Origin: Oceanobacillus saliphilus
GTDB taxonomy: Bacteria > Bacillota > Bacilli > Bacillales > Amphibacillaceae
Reading direction: 5' to 3'
DNA length: 64,000 nt
NCBI RefSeq assembly: GCF_023522835.1
Contig: NZ_JALCZU010000009.1
Span: forward strand, 141,535-205,534
In this document: piece after piece, positions 27,984 through 38,391 of the stretch
Layout: the number at the start of each line of letters is the position of its first letter
Position numbering within the stretch: the stretch's first letter is position 1
Notes under the pieces: model-generated
Database searches by the model: none
What the model saw: the letters and a program-made list of their open reading frames with translations, nothing else
What the model was told of the DNA's origin: nothing
Translations under genes and position numbers: made by a program

Positions 27984-28871
27984 TTAATAATCCCTGTTGC
28001 TGAAGTAGTCTGTTAGAGCCATTAAATTAGAATCCGATGCACCTGCTTTTTCCAAAGCCTGTTTAGCCAGCTCTACATATTTCTCCTTTTGCACAATAGC
28101 TCCTTCAAGACCTAATAATTTCGGATAAGTGCTTTTCATATTGCCTTCATCACTTCCGACAGGTTTTCCCAATTTTTCCTGTTCTCCCGTAACATCCAGG
28201 ATATCGTCCTGAACTTGAAAAATCAATCCAAGATAATATGCAAACTCTTTTAAGTAGTCAAGCTGTACATCCGTTGCATCACCTAAATATGCTCCCGTAT
28301 AAATAGCAAATTTAAGCAGTTCACCTGTTTTCAATGCATGAATTTGTTCCATTTCACTGAGTGAAACGGGGTTATCTTCTGCTTCCATATCAAGAATTTG
28401 TCCGCCAACCATTCCCTTTGGCCCACTGCAGAAAGCAAGCATGTTAATAATAGTTACTTTTTCACTATCAGTTAGCAAAGGGTCATTGGCTATAATTTCA
28501 AAGCTGTATGTCAGTAAAGCATCACCTGCCAAGATAGCTGTTGCCTCGTTAAATACTTTATGATTGGTTAGTTTGCCTCTACGGTAATCATCATCATCCA
28601 TTGCGGGTAAATCATCATGTATTAAAGAATACGTATGGATCATTTCAAGTGCAATGGCAGACGAAAGGACTTTTTGGATATTGTTAGTGGCATATGCCTC
28701 AAAGCTTGCAATTAATAGAACCGGCCGAAGCCTTTTGCCCCCTGCATCCAAAGAATAAAGCATCGATTTTTTCAGTTGATCTGGTACATCGAGAATCTCT
28801 AGATAGCGATTGTATTCCTTATGAACAATTTCTCTGTATTTATTTATATAGTCAAAGAGGTTAGCATTCAT
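27984..28871 (-). CDS. ispA: Farnesyl diphosphate (geranyltranstransferase) synthase
   Basis: A 295-residue trans-prenyltransferase making C15 diphosphate for quinones and cell-wall lipid carrier. First aspartate-rich motif DDLPAMDDDD and second QVQDDILD are present; GGKRLRP is the basic substrate-binding motif. It overlaps almost directly with xseB, whose stop is two bases upstream. Confidence 0.95.
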   Translation of the reverse strand: MNANLFDYINKYREIVHKEYNRYLEILDVPDQLKKSMLYSLDAGGKRLRPVLLIASFEAYATNNIQKVLSSAIALEMIHTYSLIHDDLPAMDDDDYRRGKLTNHKVFNEATAILAGDALLTYSFEIIANDPLLTDSEKVTIINMLAFCSGPKGMVGGQILDMEAEDNPVSLSEMEQIHALKTGELLKFAIYTGAYLGDATDVQLDYLKEFAYYLGLIFQVQDDILDVTGEQEKLGKPVGSDEGNMKSTYPKLLGLEGAIVQKEKYVELAKQALEKAGASDSNLMALTDYFSNRDY

Positions 28872-28873
28872 CT

Positions 28874-29104
28874 TTATTCTTCCTCCTGAATATCAAATGG
28901 CTGCAAATCACCTTGCTCATTCATAATCTGCGTCATCTTTTCCTGGACATTTTTTAGTTTGTCTCCACAAATTTTAGAAAGGTTCATACCTTCCTGATAA
29001 AAGTTAATCGCTTTTTCAAGAGGTACATCGCCCTCTTCAAGCTTGGATACGATCGTTTCCAGTTTTTCCATTGCTTCTTCAAAAGAAATATCTTCATGTT
29101 TCAT
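28874..29104 (-). CDS. xseB: Exonuclease VII small subunit
   Basis: A 76-residue helical protein with the family sequence [13 protein letters not shown] ... [19 protein letters not shown]. It forms the small subunit of exonuclease VII with XseA, the gene directly upstream, and their coding regions touch. Confidence 0.95.
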   Translation of the reverse strand: MKHEDISFEEAMEKLETIVSKLEEGDVPLEKAINFYQEGMNLSKICGDKLKNVQEKMTQIMNEQGDLQPFDIQEEE

Positions 29105-30450
29105 TAAGTAGCATCCTCCTCAATCGTTAAGACCCGACAACTTAAATTTCCATCACTTAAATTAACGGTTATGACATCATCATGCTTTACCTTTTTGACG
29201 GTTTTAATTATTTCTCCATCTTGTGTATATGGCAATGCAAATCCACGTTTCATTATTTCCAATGGATTTACCAATGTTAATTTATCCATGTTATTTTCCA
29301 GTCTAACGGCATTTCGTTCTATAATTTGTGCCATGGAATTGTTTTGCTGTTTAACTGATTTGTAGAGATTACTTTTCGCTTGTTCCAGCTGTTTGGCGGG
29401 ATGCTGGGAAGTCAGCCTTCTAAAAAGATGTGTAAAATTAGATTCGTTTTCTTGATTTCTTTTTATAATTCCTCTTTCTAGTTTTTCCACATAGCTGTCC
29501 AGTTCCAGTTCTTTTTGCCTTACTAATTGTTCCGGATACCGAAATGCATAGGATTGTAATATCCGAGCAAGATAATGTTTATTATTGCCGATTTCTCTAT
29601 TGATATCTCTAGTGAGTGTTTTCCTGATTGTATTGATTTTATCACGTAACTCCAGTTGAGAAGGGACAGCAAGTTCTGCCGCCCCGGTAGGTGTCGGAGC
29701 ACGCAAATCAGCAGTGAAATCACTTATTGTACTATCTGTCTCATGGCCCACAGCTGATATAACTGGTATTTCTGAGTCAAAAATCGCTCTTGCCACTATT
29801 TCTTCGTTGAAACTCCAAAGTTCTTCAATGGACCCACCGCCACGCCCAATAATGAGTGTATCAAAAAGGTTTTTATCATTGGCGCTTTCTATTGCATTTT
29901 TTATGGACACTGCAGCATGTGGACCTTGTACGAGAACCGGGATGACAGTGACAGAAACAACGGGGTATCTTCTTTTGATTGTTGTTATGATATCCCTCAC
30001 AGCAGCGCCAGTTGGAGAAGTAATAACACCGATATGCTCTGGATATGCTGGTATTTGCTTCTTGTGAATCTCATCGAAGAGACCTTCACTATGTAATTTT
30101 TCTTTCAATTGTTCAAAGGCAAGATATAATGCACCAATGCCATCCGGTTCCATCTGTTGAATATAAAGCTGGTATTGACCATGTGCTTCATATACACTTA
30201 TTTCTCCTTTTATCAGTACATTCATGCCATTCTCAGGCCTGAATTTCATGTTCCTGTTATTACCCGCAAACATAACTGCCTGCACCTTTGCCTGATTGTC
30301 TTTGATGGTCATATACATATGACCACGACTATGGTGTTTGAAATTGGAAATTTCACCCCGTAGCCAAATGTTCTTCAAATGTGGATCCATGTCTACTTTC
30401 CGTTTCATATACTTTGTCAGTGCAGTAACCGTTAAATAGTTATCATTCAA
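29104..30450 (-). CDS. xseA: Exonuclease VII large subunit
   Basis: A 448-residue nuclease subunit: an N-terminal OB fold (about residues 5-100, [18 protein letters not shown]), the catalytic domain with [23 protein letters not shown] and [11 protein letters not shown], and a C-terminal coiled coil. It degrades single-stranded DNA. Its start overlaps the folD stop by eight bases. Confidence 0.96.
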   Translation of the reverse strand: MNDNYLTVTALTKYMKRKVDMDPHLKNIWLRGEISNFKHHSRGHMYMTIKDNQAKVQAVMFAGNNRNMKFRPENGMNVLIKGEISVYEAHGQYQLYIQQMEPDGIGALYLAFEQLKEKLHSEGLFDEIHKKQIPAYPEHIGVITSPTGAAVRDIITTIKRRYPVVSVTVIPVLVQGPHAAVSIKNAIESANDKNLFDTLIIGRGGGSIEELWSFNEEIVARAIFDSEIPVISAVGHETDSTISDFTADLRAPTPTGAAELAVPSQLELRDKINTIRKTLTRDINREIGNNKHYLARILQSYAFRYPEQLVRQKELELDSYVEKLERGIIKRNQENESNFTHLFRRLTSQHPAKQLEQAKSNLYKSVKQQNNSMAQIIERNAVRLENNMDKLTLVNPLEIMKRGFALPYTQDGEIIKTVKKVKHDDVITVNLSDGNLSCRVLTIEEDAT

Positions 30451-31300
30451 TAGTAGACAGTCCTTTAGCAGCCTTGATCGTATTTTTGAGAAGCATTGTA
30501 ATCGTCATCGGTCCAACACCTCTGGGAACCGGAGTAATATAAGAAGCTTTCTCTTTTGCACTTTCGAAATCCACATCTCCTGTTAACGTACCATCTGCTT
30601 GCCGGTTAATACCGACGTCAATTACTACGGCACCATTCTTAATGTAATCAGCCGTGATGGCATGAGCTTTACCAATGGCCGCAACAAGAATATCGGCAGT
30701 TGCTGCAAGTTCCTTCAAGTTCTTTGTTTTTGAATGGCAATAGGTGACTGTTGCATTTTCATTCAACAGCAGTTGACCAACAGGTTTACCGACAATATTA
30801 CTGCGACCAATTATAACGGCATGCTTTCCTTCTATTTCAATATTTTTGGATTTTAGCATCGTGATTATCCCGTATGGGGTGCACGGCAGAAATGTGTCCT
30901 CTCCCGTCATCATCTTTCCTATGTTGCTAGGGTGAAAACCATCTACGTCTTTATCTGGATGAATCGTTTCAATGACCTGTTGTTCACTAATCTGCTTTGG
31001 AAGTGGAAGCTGTACGAGGATTCCATGTACAGACTCATCTGTATTCAGGTCTTTAATGATTTGAAGCAGTTCAGCTTCCGAAGTTGATTCCGGTAATTCG
31101 ATTAAAGAGGAAGAAATACCGGTTTCCGCAGCAGCTTTCTCTTTCCCTTTAACATAGGATTTCGATGCGGGATTTTCGCCTACAAGGACAACCGTCAAAT
31201 GTGGTGTTAATCCTTGTTGCTTCAATTCTTGAACTTCTCCCTTCATTTCCTGCTTAAGTACAGCGGATAATTCTTTCCCGTTAATAAGTTGTGCTGTCAT
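30443..31300 (-). CDS. folD: Methylenetetrahydrofolate dehydrogenase/cyclohydrolase
   Basis: A 285-residue bifunctional one-carbon enzyme. SYVKGKEKAAAE contains the catalytic Tyr and Lys, GILVQLPLP and DKDVDGFHP are the folate-site motifs, and GRSNIVGKPVG is the NADP-binding loop. It lies between nusB and xseA as in Bacillus. Confidence 0.96.
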   Translation of the reverse strand: MTAQLINGKELSAVLKQEMKGEVQELKQQGLTPHLTVVLVGENPASKSYVKGKEKAAAETGISSSLIELPESTSEAELLQIIKDLNTDESVHGILVQLPLPKQISEQQVIETIHPDKDVDGFHPSNIGKMMTGEDTFLPCTPYGIITMLKSKNIEIEGKHAVIIGRSNIVGKPVGQLLLNENATVTYCHSKTKNLKELAATADILVAAIGKAHAITADYIKNGAVVIDVGINRQADGTLTGDVDFESAKEKASYITPVPRGVGPMTITMLLKNTIKAAKGLSTIE

Positions 31301-31314
31301 TATTAATGTCTCCT

Positions 31315-31698
31315 TTATGCCAATATCTTTGATAATACACCATTAATGAATTTGCCTGATTTATCGTCGCCATATGTATTTCCTAATTCGACTGCTTCGT
31401 TAATAGATACATTATTAGGAATGTCTTCCAAGTAACGTAATTCATAAGTAGCTATTCTAAGGATGGTTCTTTCCACGGAAGCGATTCGATTTAATGTCCA
31501 ATTTTCAAGATTCTCCGAAATAATGGAATCAAGCTTTTCTTTATGCTCGGTAACTCCTTCAACAAGCATTTTCAAAAAATCGTCGCTTTTCTCAGTCTCG
31601 AGAAAAGCTTCGATAGCCTGTTGAGGATCATTATCATTTATATCCAGCTGGAAAAGTATTTGAAATGCTTTTTCTCTTGCAAGATGTCGTTTCATCAT
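31315..31698 (-). CDS. nusB: Transcription antitermination factor NusB
   Basis: A 127-residue all-helical protein needed for rRNA antitermination. [12 protein letters not shown] at the N-terminus and [24 protein letters not shown] at the C-terminus are diagnostic. Either of two adjacent methionine codons could be the start. Confidence 0.94.
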   Translation of the reverse strand: MMKRHLAREKAFQILFQLDINDNDPQQAIEAFLETEKSDDFLKMLVEGVTEHKEKLDSIISENLENWTLNRIASVERTILRIATYELRYLEDIPNNVSINEAVELGNTYGDDKSGKFINGVLSKILA

Positions 31699-31810
31699 TC
31701 ATAAACTCCTTTTATGTACCAATAATATTCTCTTTCAAATAATAACATGATTGAAGAGCCTTTGCTAGGCAGGCAGGTATAAACTTACCACCTTGCATAA
31801 GTGCAAGGAA

Positions 31811-31883
31811 GGCTGTCACCGAAAGGTTTGGTGACAACCAAGTTTTCTAAAGATATAAGAAAGTATAAAATTTTGGCAGCAAT
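31811..31883. repeat. Dispersed intergenic repeat, fullest copy
   Basis: The left part (GGCTGTCACCGAAAG...TTTGGTGACA...AAGTTTTCT) matches 9268-9304. The right part (AGAAAGTATAAAATTTTGGC) matches 27810-27836. It therefore looks like one repeat unit of which the other two places keep only parts. The gap 31699-31989 holds no gene. Confidence 0.55.
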
Positions 31884-31951
31884 TAGTTCTTACACCTAAA
31901 GGGCAATATAAAGAACAGGCGGACTGAACGAAGCGGAAACAAACGAATAAA

Positions 31952-31979
31952 GCACAGGTCGGGTAATTCCGGCCTGTGC
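31952..31979 (-). terminator. Terminator of the yqhY transcript
   Basis: GCACAGG-CGG and CCG-CCTGTGC form a stem just past the yqhY stop. A short T-rich tract follows on the minus strand. Confidence 0.6.
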
Positions 31980-31989
31980 AGCTTAATTT

Positions 31990-32385
31990 TTACTCTTCAG
32001 CTTCTGAGTATTCTTTTCCTTCCATGTGAATGCCGACCACATGAACATTTACTTCCTGCAATGCTATGGCTGTCATCGTTTCTAGCGTCTGTCTGATATT
32101 AGATTGGAGTTCCTGTGCAACTTGTGGAATGGAGACACCAAAATTTAAAATGACATAGATGTCTATCGCAACTCCGTCATCAGTTAGTTCTACTTTTACA
32201 CCTTTACTGTGAGCTTTCTTACCTAAGCGTTCTGCTACACCAGATGCAAAATTACCTCTCATCGCATAAAGACCTTCTACTTCTGTAGCAGAGATACCAG
32301 CAATAACCTCTATAACTTCAGGTGCAATCTCTACTCTTCCTAAAGCAGTGTTATCACTTACTTCCAGTATTGGTTGTTCACTCAT
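31990..32385 (-). CDS. yqhY: Asp23/Gls24 family protein YqhY
   Basis: A 131-residue protein of the DUF322 family with the typical IAPEVIEVIAGISATEVEGLYAM and a C-terminal VNVHVVGIHME. In Firmicutes it is commonly encoded with accB and accC and has been linked to control of acetyl-CoA carboxylase. Here it lies 29 bases downstream of accC, so the same operon is likely. Confidence 0.9.
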   Translation of the reverse strand: MSEQPILEVSDNTALGRVEIAPEVIEVIAGISATEVEGLYAMRGNFASGVAERLGKKAHSKGVKVELTDDGVAIDIYVILNFGVSIPQVAQELQSNIRQTLETMTAIALQEVNVHVVGIHMEGKEYSEAEE

Positions 32386-32414
32386 GCTAAATCACCCCTT
32401 CTACTGTTACTTCA

Positions 32415-33770
32415 CTACTCTTTTTCAAGTATTGGATTGTTTTCCAGGAAATTGGTGTTAAAGTCCCCTTGCAAAAATACATCGTGATCCATAATTAAAT
32501 GATGGAACGGTATCGTAGTATGGACTCCTTCAACAACAAATTCATCCAGTGCACGTTTCATACGCTTAATTGCTTCTTCCCTAGTTGGGGCATACGTAAT
32601 CAGTTTTGCTATCATGGAATCATAATAAGGAGGTATTTTATAGCCGGAATAGACTGCAGAATCCACTCTCACGCCAAAACCACCAGGAGGGAGATACATT
32701 TGAATTTCTCCTGCAGAGGGCATAAAGTTTTTAAATGGATTTTCTGCATTGATTCTGCATTCAATCGACCATCCATTAAATTCAATATCCTCCTGCTTAA
32801 AGGAGAGTTCATCCCCATTTGCAATTCGTATTTGTTCTTTAATTAAGTCAATTCCAGTCACCATTTCTGTTACAGGATGTTCAACCTGTATACGTGTGTT
32901 CATTTCCATGAAATAGAATTCTTTGCTCTTTCTATCAAATATGAACTCTATTGTACCTGCACCCACATAGTTCACTGCCTTGGCCGCATTAACGGAAGCT
33001 GCACCCATTTTCTCACGAATCTCAGGTGTCAATGCAGGAGAAGGTGTTTCTTCGATAAGTTTTTGTAATCTTCGTTGGATCGTACAATCTCTTTCCCCAA
33101 GATGCACGGTATTGCCAAATGTATCTGCCAATACTTGGATTTCAACATGGCGAAAATCTTCAATAAATTTTTCAATGTAAACGCCAGGATTACCAAAGGC
33201 GGTTTCTGCTTCTTTTTGGGTTACCCGGATACCGTTAATTAAATCGTCTTCAGATCGTGCGACACGGATTCCTTTACCGCCACCGCCTGCAGTCGCTTTA
33301 ATAATTACAGGATATCCAATTCCATTGGCAACTTCAATCGCCTGCTTCTCGTTTTCAATGATACCGTCAGAGCCAGGTACGATCGGGACATTTGCTTCTT
33401 TCATTGTCTCTCTGGCTACATCTTTTATTCCCATTTTTTGGATTGCTTCAGGAGTCGGACCGACAAAAATAATATTGCAGGCTTTACATAGTTCAGCGAA
33501 GTCTGCGTTTTCAGCCAGGAATCCATACCCTGGATGAATGGCATCGACTTCGGTCAATGTAGCGACACTTATTATATTTGCGAAGTTCAGATAGCTATCT
33601 TTACTTAGCTTGGGTCCAATACAGTATGCTTCATCTGCCAATTGAACATGCAATGACTCTTTGTCTGCCTCTGAGTAGACTGCCACAGTCTCAATATCGA
33701 GTTCTTTACATGCTCGTATGATGCGGACTGCAATTTCTCCCCTGTTAGCAATTAATAACTTTTCAATCAA
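32415..33770 (-). CDS. accC: Acetyl-CoA carboxylase biotin carboxylase subunit
   Basis: A 451-residue ATP-grasp enzyme that carboxylates biotin on AccB. The glycine-rich ATP loop is [12 protein letters not shown] and the substrate motifs [13 protein letters not shown] and YDSMIAKLI are present. The TTG start fits AAGGGG at nine bases; an ATG three codons earlier would sit directly on the ribosome site. The resulting N-terminus [16 protein letters not shown] is the family form. Confidence 0.95.
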   Translation of the reverse strand: MIEKLLIANRGEIAVRIIRACKELDIETVAVYSEADKESLHVQLADEAYCIGPKLSKDSYLNFANIISVATLTEVDAIHPGYGFLAENADFAELCKACNIIFVGPTPEAIQKMGIKDVARETMKEANVPIVPGSDGIIENEKQAIEVANGIGYPVIIKATAGGGGKGIRVARSEDDLINGIRVTQKEAETAFGNPGVYIEKFIEDFRHVEIQVLADTFGNTVHLGERDCTIQRRLQKLIEETPSPALTPEIREKMGAASVNAAKAVNYVGAGTIEFIFDRKSKEFYFMEMNTRIQVEHPVTEMVTGIDLIKEQIRIANGDELSFKQEDIEFNGWSIECRINAENPFKNFMPSAGEIQMYLPPGGFGVRVDSAVYSGYKIPPYYDSMIAKLITYAPTREEAIKRMKRALDEFVVEGVHTTIPFHHLIMDHDVFLQGDFNTNFLENNPILEKE

Positions 33771-33783
33771 TTGCTTCATCCCC

Positions 33784-34278
33784 TTATTTTTTCTTAACTC
33801 TAAATAATGGTTGTCCGTATTCAACCAGTTGGCCATTTTCAGCTAATATTTCGACAATTTCACCGGATACTTCGGCTTCAATTTCATTAAATAATTTCAT
33901 TGCTTCAACAATACACACAACGGTATCTGGTTTAACAGAACTTCCAGTTGAAACGTACGGATCATTTTCAGGTGATGAAGCTGTATAAAATGTTCCTACC
34001 ATAGGGGAAACAATTTCATAATCATAATCAGCATTGCTTGTTGTTTCATTAGCAGGCACTGATTCACTAGGATCAGATTCCACTGGAATTTGCGCTTGAG
34101 GCTTTTCCTCGGCTACCCTTACTTGTTGATTTGCTGCTGGCTGTGCGCTAACAGTTGCTGTTCCAGCAGATTCTTTTTTCAGCGAAACGCTAGTCCCGTT
34201 CGTTTCATAGGTAAATTCGGTTATGCTTGATTGGTCAATCAATTTTATTATCTCCCGTATTTCCTGTACTTTTAACAT
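33784..34278 (-). CDS. accB: Acetyl-CoA carboxylase biotin carboxyl carrier protein
   Basis: A 164-residue carrier protein. An N-terminal helical segment is followed by a flexible linker rich in Ala, Pro, Glu and Ser (about 45-85) and a biotinyl domain with the biotin attachment lysine in [11 protein letters not shown]. The ATG has GAGGGG upstream. accC follows 13 bases downstream. Confidence 0.95.
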   Translation of the reverse strand: MLKVQEIREIIKLIDQSSITEFTYETNGTSVSLKKESAGTATVSAQPAANQQVRVAEEKPQAQIPVESDPSESVPANETTSNADYDYEIVSPMVGTFYTASSPENDPYVSTGSSVKPDTVVCIVEAMKLFNEIEAEVSGEIVEILAENGQLVEYGQPLFRVKKK

Positions 34279-34338
34279 TTGTGACACCCCTCTTATAATC
34301 AATACTTATCACTGATAGGTTAGAACTTATCATCATAT

Positions 34339-34355
34339 TTAATATTAGGTACTAA
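34339..34355. promoter_or_regulatory. Candidate FapR operator upstream of accB
   Basis: The minus strand reads TTAGTACCTAATATTAA, a near-palindrome closely resembling the TTAGTACCT-centred FapR site of fatty-acid operons. A possible -10 (TATGAT) lies next to it. FapR responds to malonyl-CoA, the product of AccABCD, so the location makes sense, but the assignment is by similarity only. Confidence 0.5.
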
Positions 34356-34444
34356 TAACACCTGTTAACAGTTTACGATAAAGGAATACTAAACATCAAG
34401 TCTACATCTTTATTTTTATAATTTGGAATATTATTTGTACCTTC

Positions 34445-34453
34445 ATTATAGCA
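34445..34453 (-). promoter_or_regulatory. Extended -10 promoter candidate for accBC-yqhY
   Basis: The minus strand reads TGCTATAAT, an extended -10 element with a perfect TATAAT. No convincing -35 is seen. It would give a leader of about 160 bases before accB. Confidence 0.5.
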
Positions 34454-34488
34454 GTATTGATTTTACAATGCGAATGCCACTTAATGTG

Positions 34489-34530
34489 TATGAAAAAATC
34501 CAGACGTTATAACGTCTGGATTTTTTCATA
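34489..34530. terminator. Bidirectional terminator between spoIIIAH and accB
   Basis: TATGAAAAAATCCAGACGTT and its exact complement form a 20-bp stem with almost no loop. It ends spoIIIA transcription before the accBC promoter. The rest of the 355-bp gap holds the accB promoter region. Confidence 0.85.
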
Positions 34531-34633
34531 CACAATATATTCTCTTAAAAGGTTGGAAAGGATATGTTTCTCGTTTTAATTATTTTTATCATTAAGCAGC
34601 GACGCCCGGTGAAAGGATTACCCCTTCGAAGTC

Positions 34634-35185
34634 TTACTCTCCAGTTGGTTGAAAGTTTACTTCAGCAGTGATTTCTCCAAATTCATCTCTTACCATTTGC
34701 ATGATATTCACTACTTCTGTTTCTGAAAGTTGATCAGCCTTTACATGAACATGTACTTTACTACCATCAGATCTGACGAGTACATCTTGAAAGCCGGTCG
34801 CACCAATAATTTGCTCTTCAAGAATGGTTTCCTTTGTAGATAACTCATCCAATACATCAATATCTCTTAATGCCTGCTCCTTCTCATCTGTATTGGCAGA
34901 TGCGGATGCCACGATGTCGGTCAATCGGCCTTTTTTCATACTTCGCTCATCCTGAATCTCCATCCTGATGGTTGTAAATAATTCATCTTTACCAAGATTT
35001 GATATATTATTTACTTCGGTTTCGTCAGACTCCTCTATACCTTGAGTGGAAGTTTGTTCTGTGGTTGCCTGTCCATCATCAAGGTAAGCTAAATCTTCAC
35101 TTGTCGGGGAAATTATATAATAGACACTTAACACAATCATTAAACTCAACATCGTTAAAAGCCAAACCGTTTGTTTTTTCAACAT
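34634..35185 (-). CDS. spoIIIAH: Stage III sporulation protein AH
   Basis: A 183-residue mother-cell protein with one N-terminal membrane helix (about 7-26) and an extracellular YscJ/FliF-like ring-building domain at the C-terminus. It pairs with forespore SpoIIQ to link the two cells. Last gene of the spoIIIA operon. Confidence 0.92.
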   Translation of the reverse strand: MLKKQTVWLLTMLSLMIVLSVYYIISPTSEDLAYLDDGQATTEQTSTQGIEESDETEVNNISNLGKDELFTTIRMEIQDERSMKKGRLTDIVASASANTDEKEQALRDIDVLDELSTKETILEEQIIGATGFQDVLVRSDGSKVHVHVKADQLSETEVVNIMQMVRDEFGEITAEVNFQPTGE

Positions 35186-35197
35186 GAAAACTCCTCC

Positions 35198-35827
35198 TTA
35201 GTTTTTTGGCATTACAGAGATTTTATGGGTTGGAACATCGAGTAAGCGCGATACTGACTCCACAATCTGATTTTTAAGTGTGGGATTGTCTGCGCCTTTT
35301 GCAACTACAAAAACCCCTCTGACTTCCGGCTGCTTCGTTTGTACCAGTAAAGGAACCTCCTGGTCTCCCTTACGAACAAGAACAACTTGATTTTCTTCCG
35401 TATGGTCCTCAATTTTTCTTGTACCACCATTTCTGTCTGTCTCGTCAGTTGTCTGCTGTCCCCTCATCAAGTTCTTTTCATAAATATTGGCACTGGTTGC
35501 ATCAAGATTTATCATTACCTCCGCCTCGGACAATCCCTGTATTTTATTAAGCATCCCTGAAAGTTGTTGCGCCAAGCTGTCCTCCAGTTCACTTATATCA
35601 GAAGCAGATTGCTCTGCTGAATTTTCAGTCTGTAATGAATTCTCGACTTCATTTTGAGACTGCATAATTATTTCGGGTTCTTCTTCTGACGAGAAGATAT
35701 TACTGATAATAATCAAGAATACTCCTGTCAGGCCTAAAATAATAAGATACCCCAATTTTTTGGATGGAGTTTTGTCTCCTCCATCTTCTTTTTTTGGTCG
35801 AAAGAACTGATCCAATTTATTTTTCAA
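35198..35827 (-). CDS. spoIIIAG: Stage III sporulation protein AG
   Basis: A 209-residue protein with a membrane helix near residues 25-45 and a periplasmic-side ring-building domain (EAEVMINLDATS ... GVFVVAKGADNPTLKNQIVESVSRLLDVPTHKI). It forms a large ring of the mother cell-forespore channel. A TTG start with GGGAGGGAGGG upstream overlaps the spoIIIAF stop, and is better supported than the TTG further out. Confidence 0.9.
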   Translation of the reverse strand: MKNKLDQFFRPKKEDGGDKTPSKKLGYLIILGLTGVFLIIISNIFSSEEEPEIIMQSQNEVENSLQTENSAEQSASDISELEDSLAQQLSGMLNKIQGLSEAEVMINLDATSANIYEKNLMRGQQTTDETDRNGGTRKIEDHTEENQVVLVRKGDQEVPLLVQTKQPEVRGVFVVAKGADNPTLKNQIVESVSRLLDVPTHKISVMPKN

Positions 35828-36441
35828 GATGTCCCTCCCTCCCAATAAATAGATACTTTCTTATCTGTCAGCTCCCATACATCCATTAGCAATACTTCTA
35901 TTCCATTTGTATCTCTTGCAGGTTTTTCCTGATGATCACTGGAATTAATTACGACATCTTCAACTGTGTTCACCGCTCCCTCCCCATGTTGCGCTTCATT
36001 TATATAAACAATGACTTCTGCAAGCTCCTCAAAGGAGATATTATCAGGGTCATGGAATTTAAAATCCATCGTTCTGATTTCAACCTGATATTCTTCCTTC
36101 AAGGGGTCCTCGGCTAAATTTTCCAATTGGACAGCCATTTGTTCTAAAATATATGCATGTTGACTGTCCTGTATTTCTTTTTTTTGAAATTCGATCTGAT
36201 TTTCTATGGAACTATCCGATTTATATTCCTGTTCAATCTGGTTAATTGACGTCTCAATCGTCTTTTCAATATCTGTATTGAAGAGATAAAAAATTGGCTT
36301 AAGCAGAATCAATAGTAAAATTAATCCAACAACCAGTTTAATATATTTCTTCATTGAATCTGCAGGGATCAATAAATCGATAATTGCAGCAATAACAATA
36401 AATAATATAATCTGGGTTACCCATTGTATAATGACATCCAT
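35824..36441 (-). CDS. spoIIIAF: Stage III sporulation protein AF
   Basis: A 205-residue protein with two N-terminal membrane helices (about 5-22 and 33-52) and a soluble domain, the layout of SpoIIIAF. It overlaps spoIIIAG by four bases. Confidence 0.9.
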   Translation of the reverse strand: MDVIIQWVTQIILFIVIAAIIDLLIPADSMKKYIKLVVGLILLLILLKPIFYLFNTDIEKTIETSINQIEQEYKSDSSIENQIEFQKKEIQDSQHAYILEQMAVQLENLAEDPLKEEYQVEIRTMDFKFHDPDNISFEELAEVIVYINEAQHGEGAVNTVEDVVINSSDHQEKPARDTNGIEVLLMDVWELTDKKVSIYWEGGTS

Positions 36442-36453
36442 CGATTTCTCTCC

Positions 36454-37635
36454 CTATCTCAGCAAGATTGTTATATTACTGGCAGAAATGATGATTACGA
36501 TAGCCAATAAAAACATTAAAGACACAGCAAGCAGAGATGCAAGGATATATAATATGTAATTGCTGATTGTATTCAAAGCTGTTATTACAGGGCCACCACC
36601 GATTGGCTGCAGGATGGCGGCAGCCAATTTATAGATTAATGCAATAGCAGCTATTTTAATAGCAGGAAATACGACAATTAACAGTATAATCAATAAACCA
36701 GCCATCCCCACTGCGTTTTTAAGAACCAATGAAGCGCTAAGAATCGTGTCGGCCGCGTCCGTAAAGGTTCTTCCCACTACAGGGATAAAATTTCCCGTTA
36801 TGAATTTCGCCGTTTTCATGGCGATGCCATCCTGTATGGCTGCTGCTGTTCCTTGTACCGAAATGACACCAAGGAATAAGGTGAGGAATACACCAAGCGT
36901 TCCCAGACCTACTGATTTAAATAAATTTGCCAAATGTGTAACTTTATAGTTATCATTCATACTGCTGACAATCAGCAGTAAGGCGGACAGAAATAATAAT
37001 GGCAGGATAAATGTAGAAACGAGAATTCCACTGAAATTGATGAGAAAAATAATAATCGGATGGAAAAATGAGACAGATATGACATTTCCAAATGTTGCCA
37101 TTAACCCCAGAACCAATGGCAGCAGTGCAATCATAAAACCCTTCATCGCATCGATTGCGTCCTGTGTATAGGAAGCAGCCAAATAAAAACTGTTAAGCGC
37201 TATGAAAATAAGCACCAGGTAAACAACAAAATAAGCAATCTTACTTACAGCACTTTGCTCGAATGCCGTATGCATCGTCTGCAAAACAACCGAAAATAAT
37301 GTAAGCATCAATAAAGTTCCTAGTAGCTTTCCATTGAGAATAAGCTCATGAAATAGGTAATCTATAAATCCAATTGAAATATTTTTAAGTGAAAATGAGT
37401 CCTGGCTTTTAATAAATTCATTAATTGTTATTTTTTCTAGATCAGGTAAAAAGCCTCCATAATCACTGACAAGCTCGTCCCAATACTGACTGACTCCGTC
37501 CAGTGAAATATCCTGTAGTATCGCTTCCTCAATTTCACGTTCATCGCTGGCTGTAGATGCATTGATGACAGATTGGCCATTCAGTAAGAATATAAATACA
37601 AGCAGAAATATAAGAGCTTTCTTATTTGATTTCAT
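36454..37635 (-). CDS. spoIIIAE: Stage III sporulation protein AE
   Basis: A 393-residue polytopic membrane protein with an N-terminal signal-like helix (residues 7-27) and about seven to eight further hydrophobic segments. It is the main membrane component of the feeding-tube complex. Length and order match Bacillus. Confidence 0.93.
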   Translation of the reverse strand: MKSNKKALIFLLVFIFLLNGQSVINASTASDEREIEEAILQDISLDGVSQYWDELVSDYGGFLPDLEKITINEFIKSQDSFSLKNISIGFIDYLFHELILNGKLLGTLLMLTLFSVVLQTMHTAFEQSAVSKIAYFVVYLVLIFIALNSFYLAASYTQDAIDAMKGFMIALLPLVLGLMATFGNVISVSFFHPIIIFLINFSGILVSTFILPLLFLSALLLIVSSMNDNYKVTHLANLFKSVGLGTLGVFLTLFLGVISVQGTAAAIQDGIAMKTAKFITGNFIPVVGRTFTDAADTILSASLVLKNAVGMAGLLIILLIVVFPAIKIAAIALIYKLAAAILQPIGGGPVITALNTISNYILYILASLLAVSLMFLLAIVIIISASNITILLR

Positions 37636-37686
37636 CCACCCCGATTGCTCCCTTCAGCCAATACAAAGAAAATAGTGTAGATTATG

Positions 37687-38079
37687 CTAAACACTCGGCA
37701 GAAAGCTGACTATAGCTTCTATGACGGCAGTTATGATAGGTACTGCCAACAGCAGAATAAATATCTTACCAGCAAGTTCTATATATTTTGCAACAGAACT
37801 AAGGCCCGCATCCTTCGTAAGATTGGCAGCTAATTCAGCGATATACGAAATTCCAATAATCTTCAGAATCGTTTCCATGTAAAGTCCTTCAATATTTGCC
37901 TTTTGTCCCAAAGTCTGTATCATTTCAAAAATAATGCTTATCTGTTGGATAATAGCAAGAAAAATAATAATGCCTGTAATTAAAATCAAATAAAAAGCAA
38001 ATGACTTGTTGATGTCTTTTAAAACGATATATAAAATACTGGCTATTATGCCTAAAATAGCAATCTGCAGGATATCCAT
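37687..38079 (-). CDS. spoIIIAD: Stage III sporulation protein AD
   Basis: A 130-residue membrane protein with about four helices, homologous along its length to SpoIIIAD and related to SpoIIIAC. It follows spoIIIAC by 13 bases. Confidence 0.92.
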   Translation of the reverse strand: MDILQIAILGIIASILYIVLKDINKSFAFYLILITGIIIFLAIIQQISIIFEMIQTLGQKANIEGLYMETILKIIGISYIAELAANLTKDAGLSSVAKYIELAGKIFILLLAVPIITAVIEAIVSFLPSV

Positions 38080-38092
38080 ATATTTTTAGCTC

Positions 38093-38293
38093 CTAGAACA
38101 GAAATACCGATTTAATTTGCTGAAAAAGGTCAGAAAGCCCATTTATTACGATAACCAGCACAATAATGAAGCCAATCAATGTTGCAAACTGAGCGATTTC
38201 CTCCTTGCCCATCTGCTTTAAAATCGTATGAATCATTGCCACGATTATCCCTATTCCAGCAATCTGGAAAAGAATGGATGCATCTGTAAACAT
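38093..38293 (-). CDS. spoIIIAC: Stage III sporulation protein AC
   Basis: A 66-residue protein with two hydrophobic helices separated by KQMGKEEIAQFA, typical of SpoIIIAC. A 98-bp gap separates it from spoIIIAB. Confidence 0.92.
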   Translation of the reverse strand: MFTDASILFQIAGIGIIVAMIHTILKQMGKEEIAQFATLIGFIIVLVIVINGLSDLFQQIKSVFLF

Positions 38294-38391
38294 GAATCTG
38301 CTCCTTCCCCTTGTCCAAAGACAGCGCTAGCAACATATACACTTTTTATATTTTAAAACTTGTATATGACGTTTCGATCATCAAAATATTT

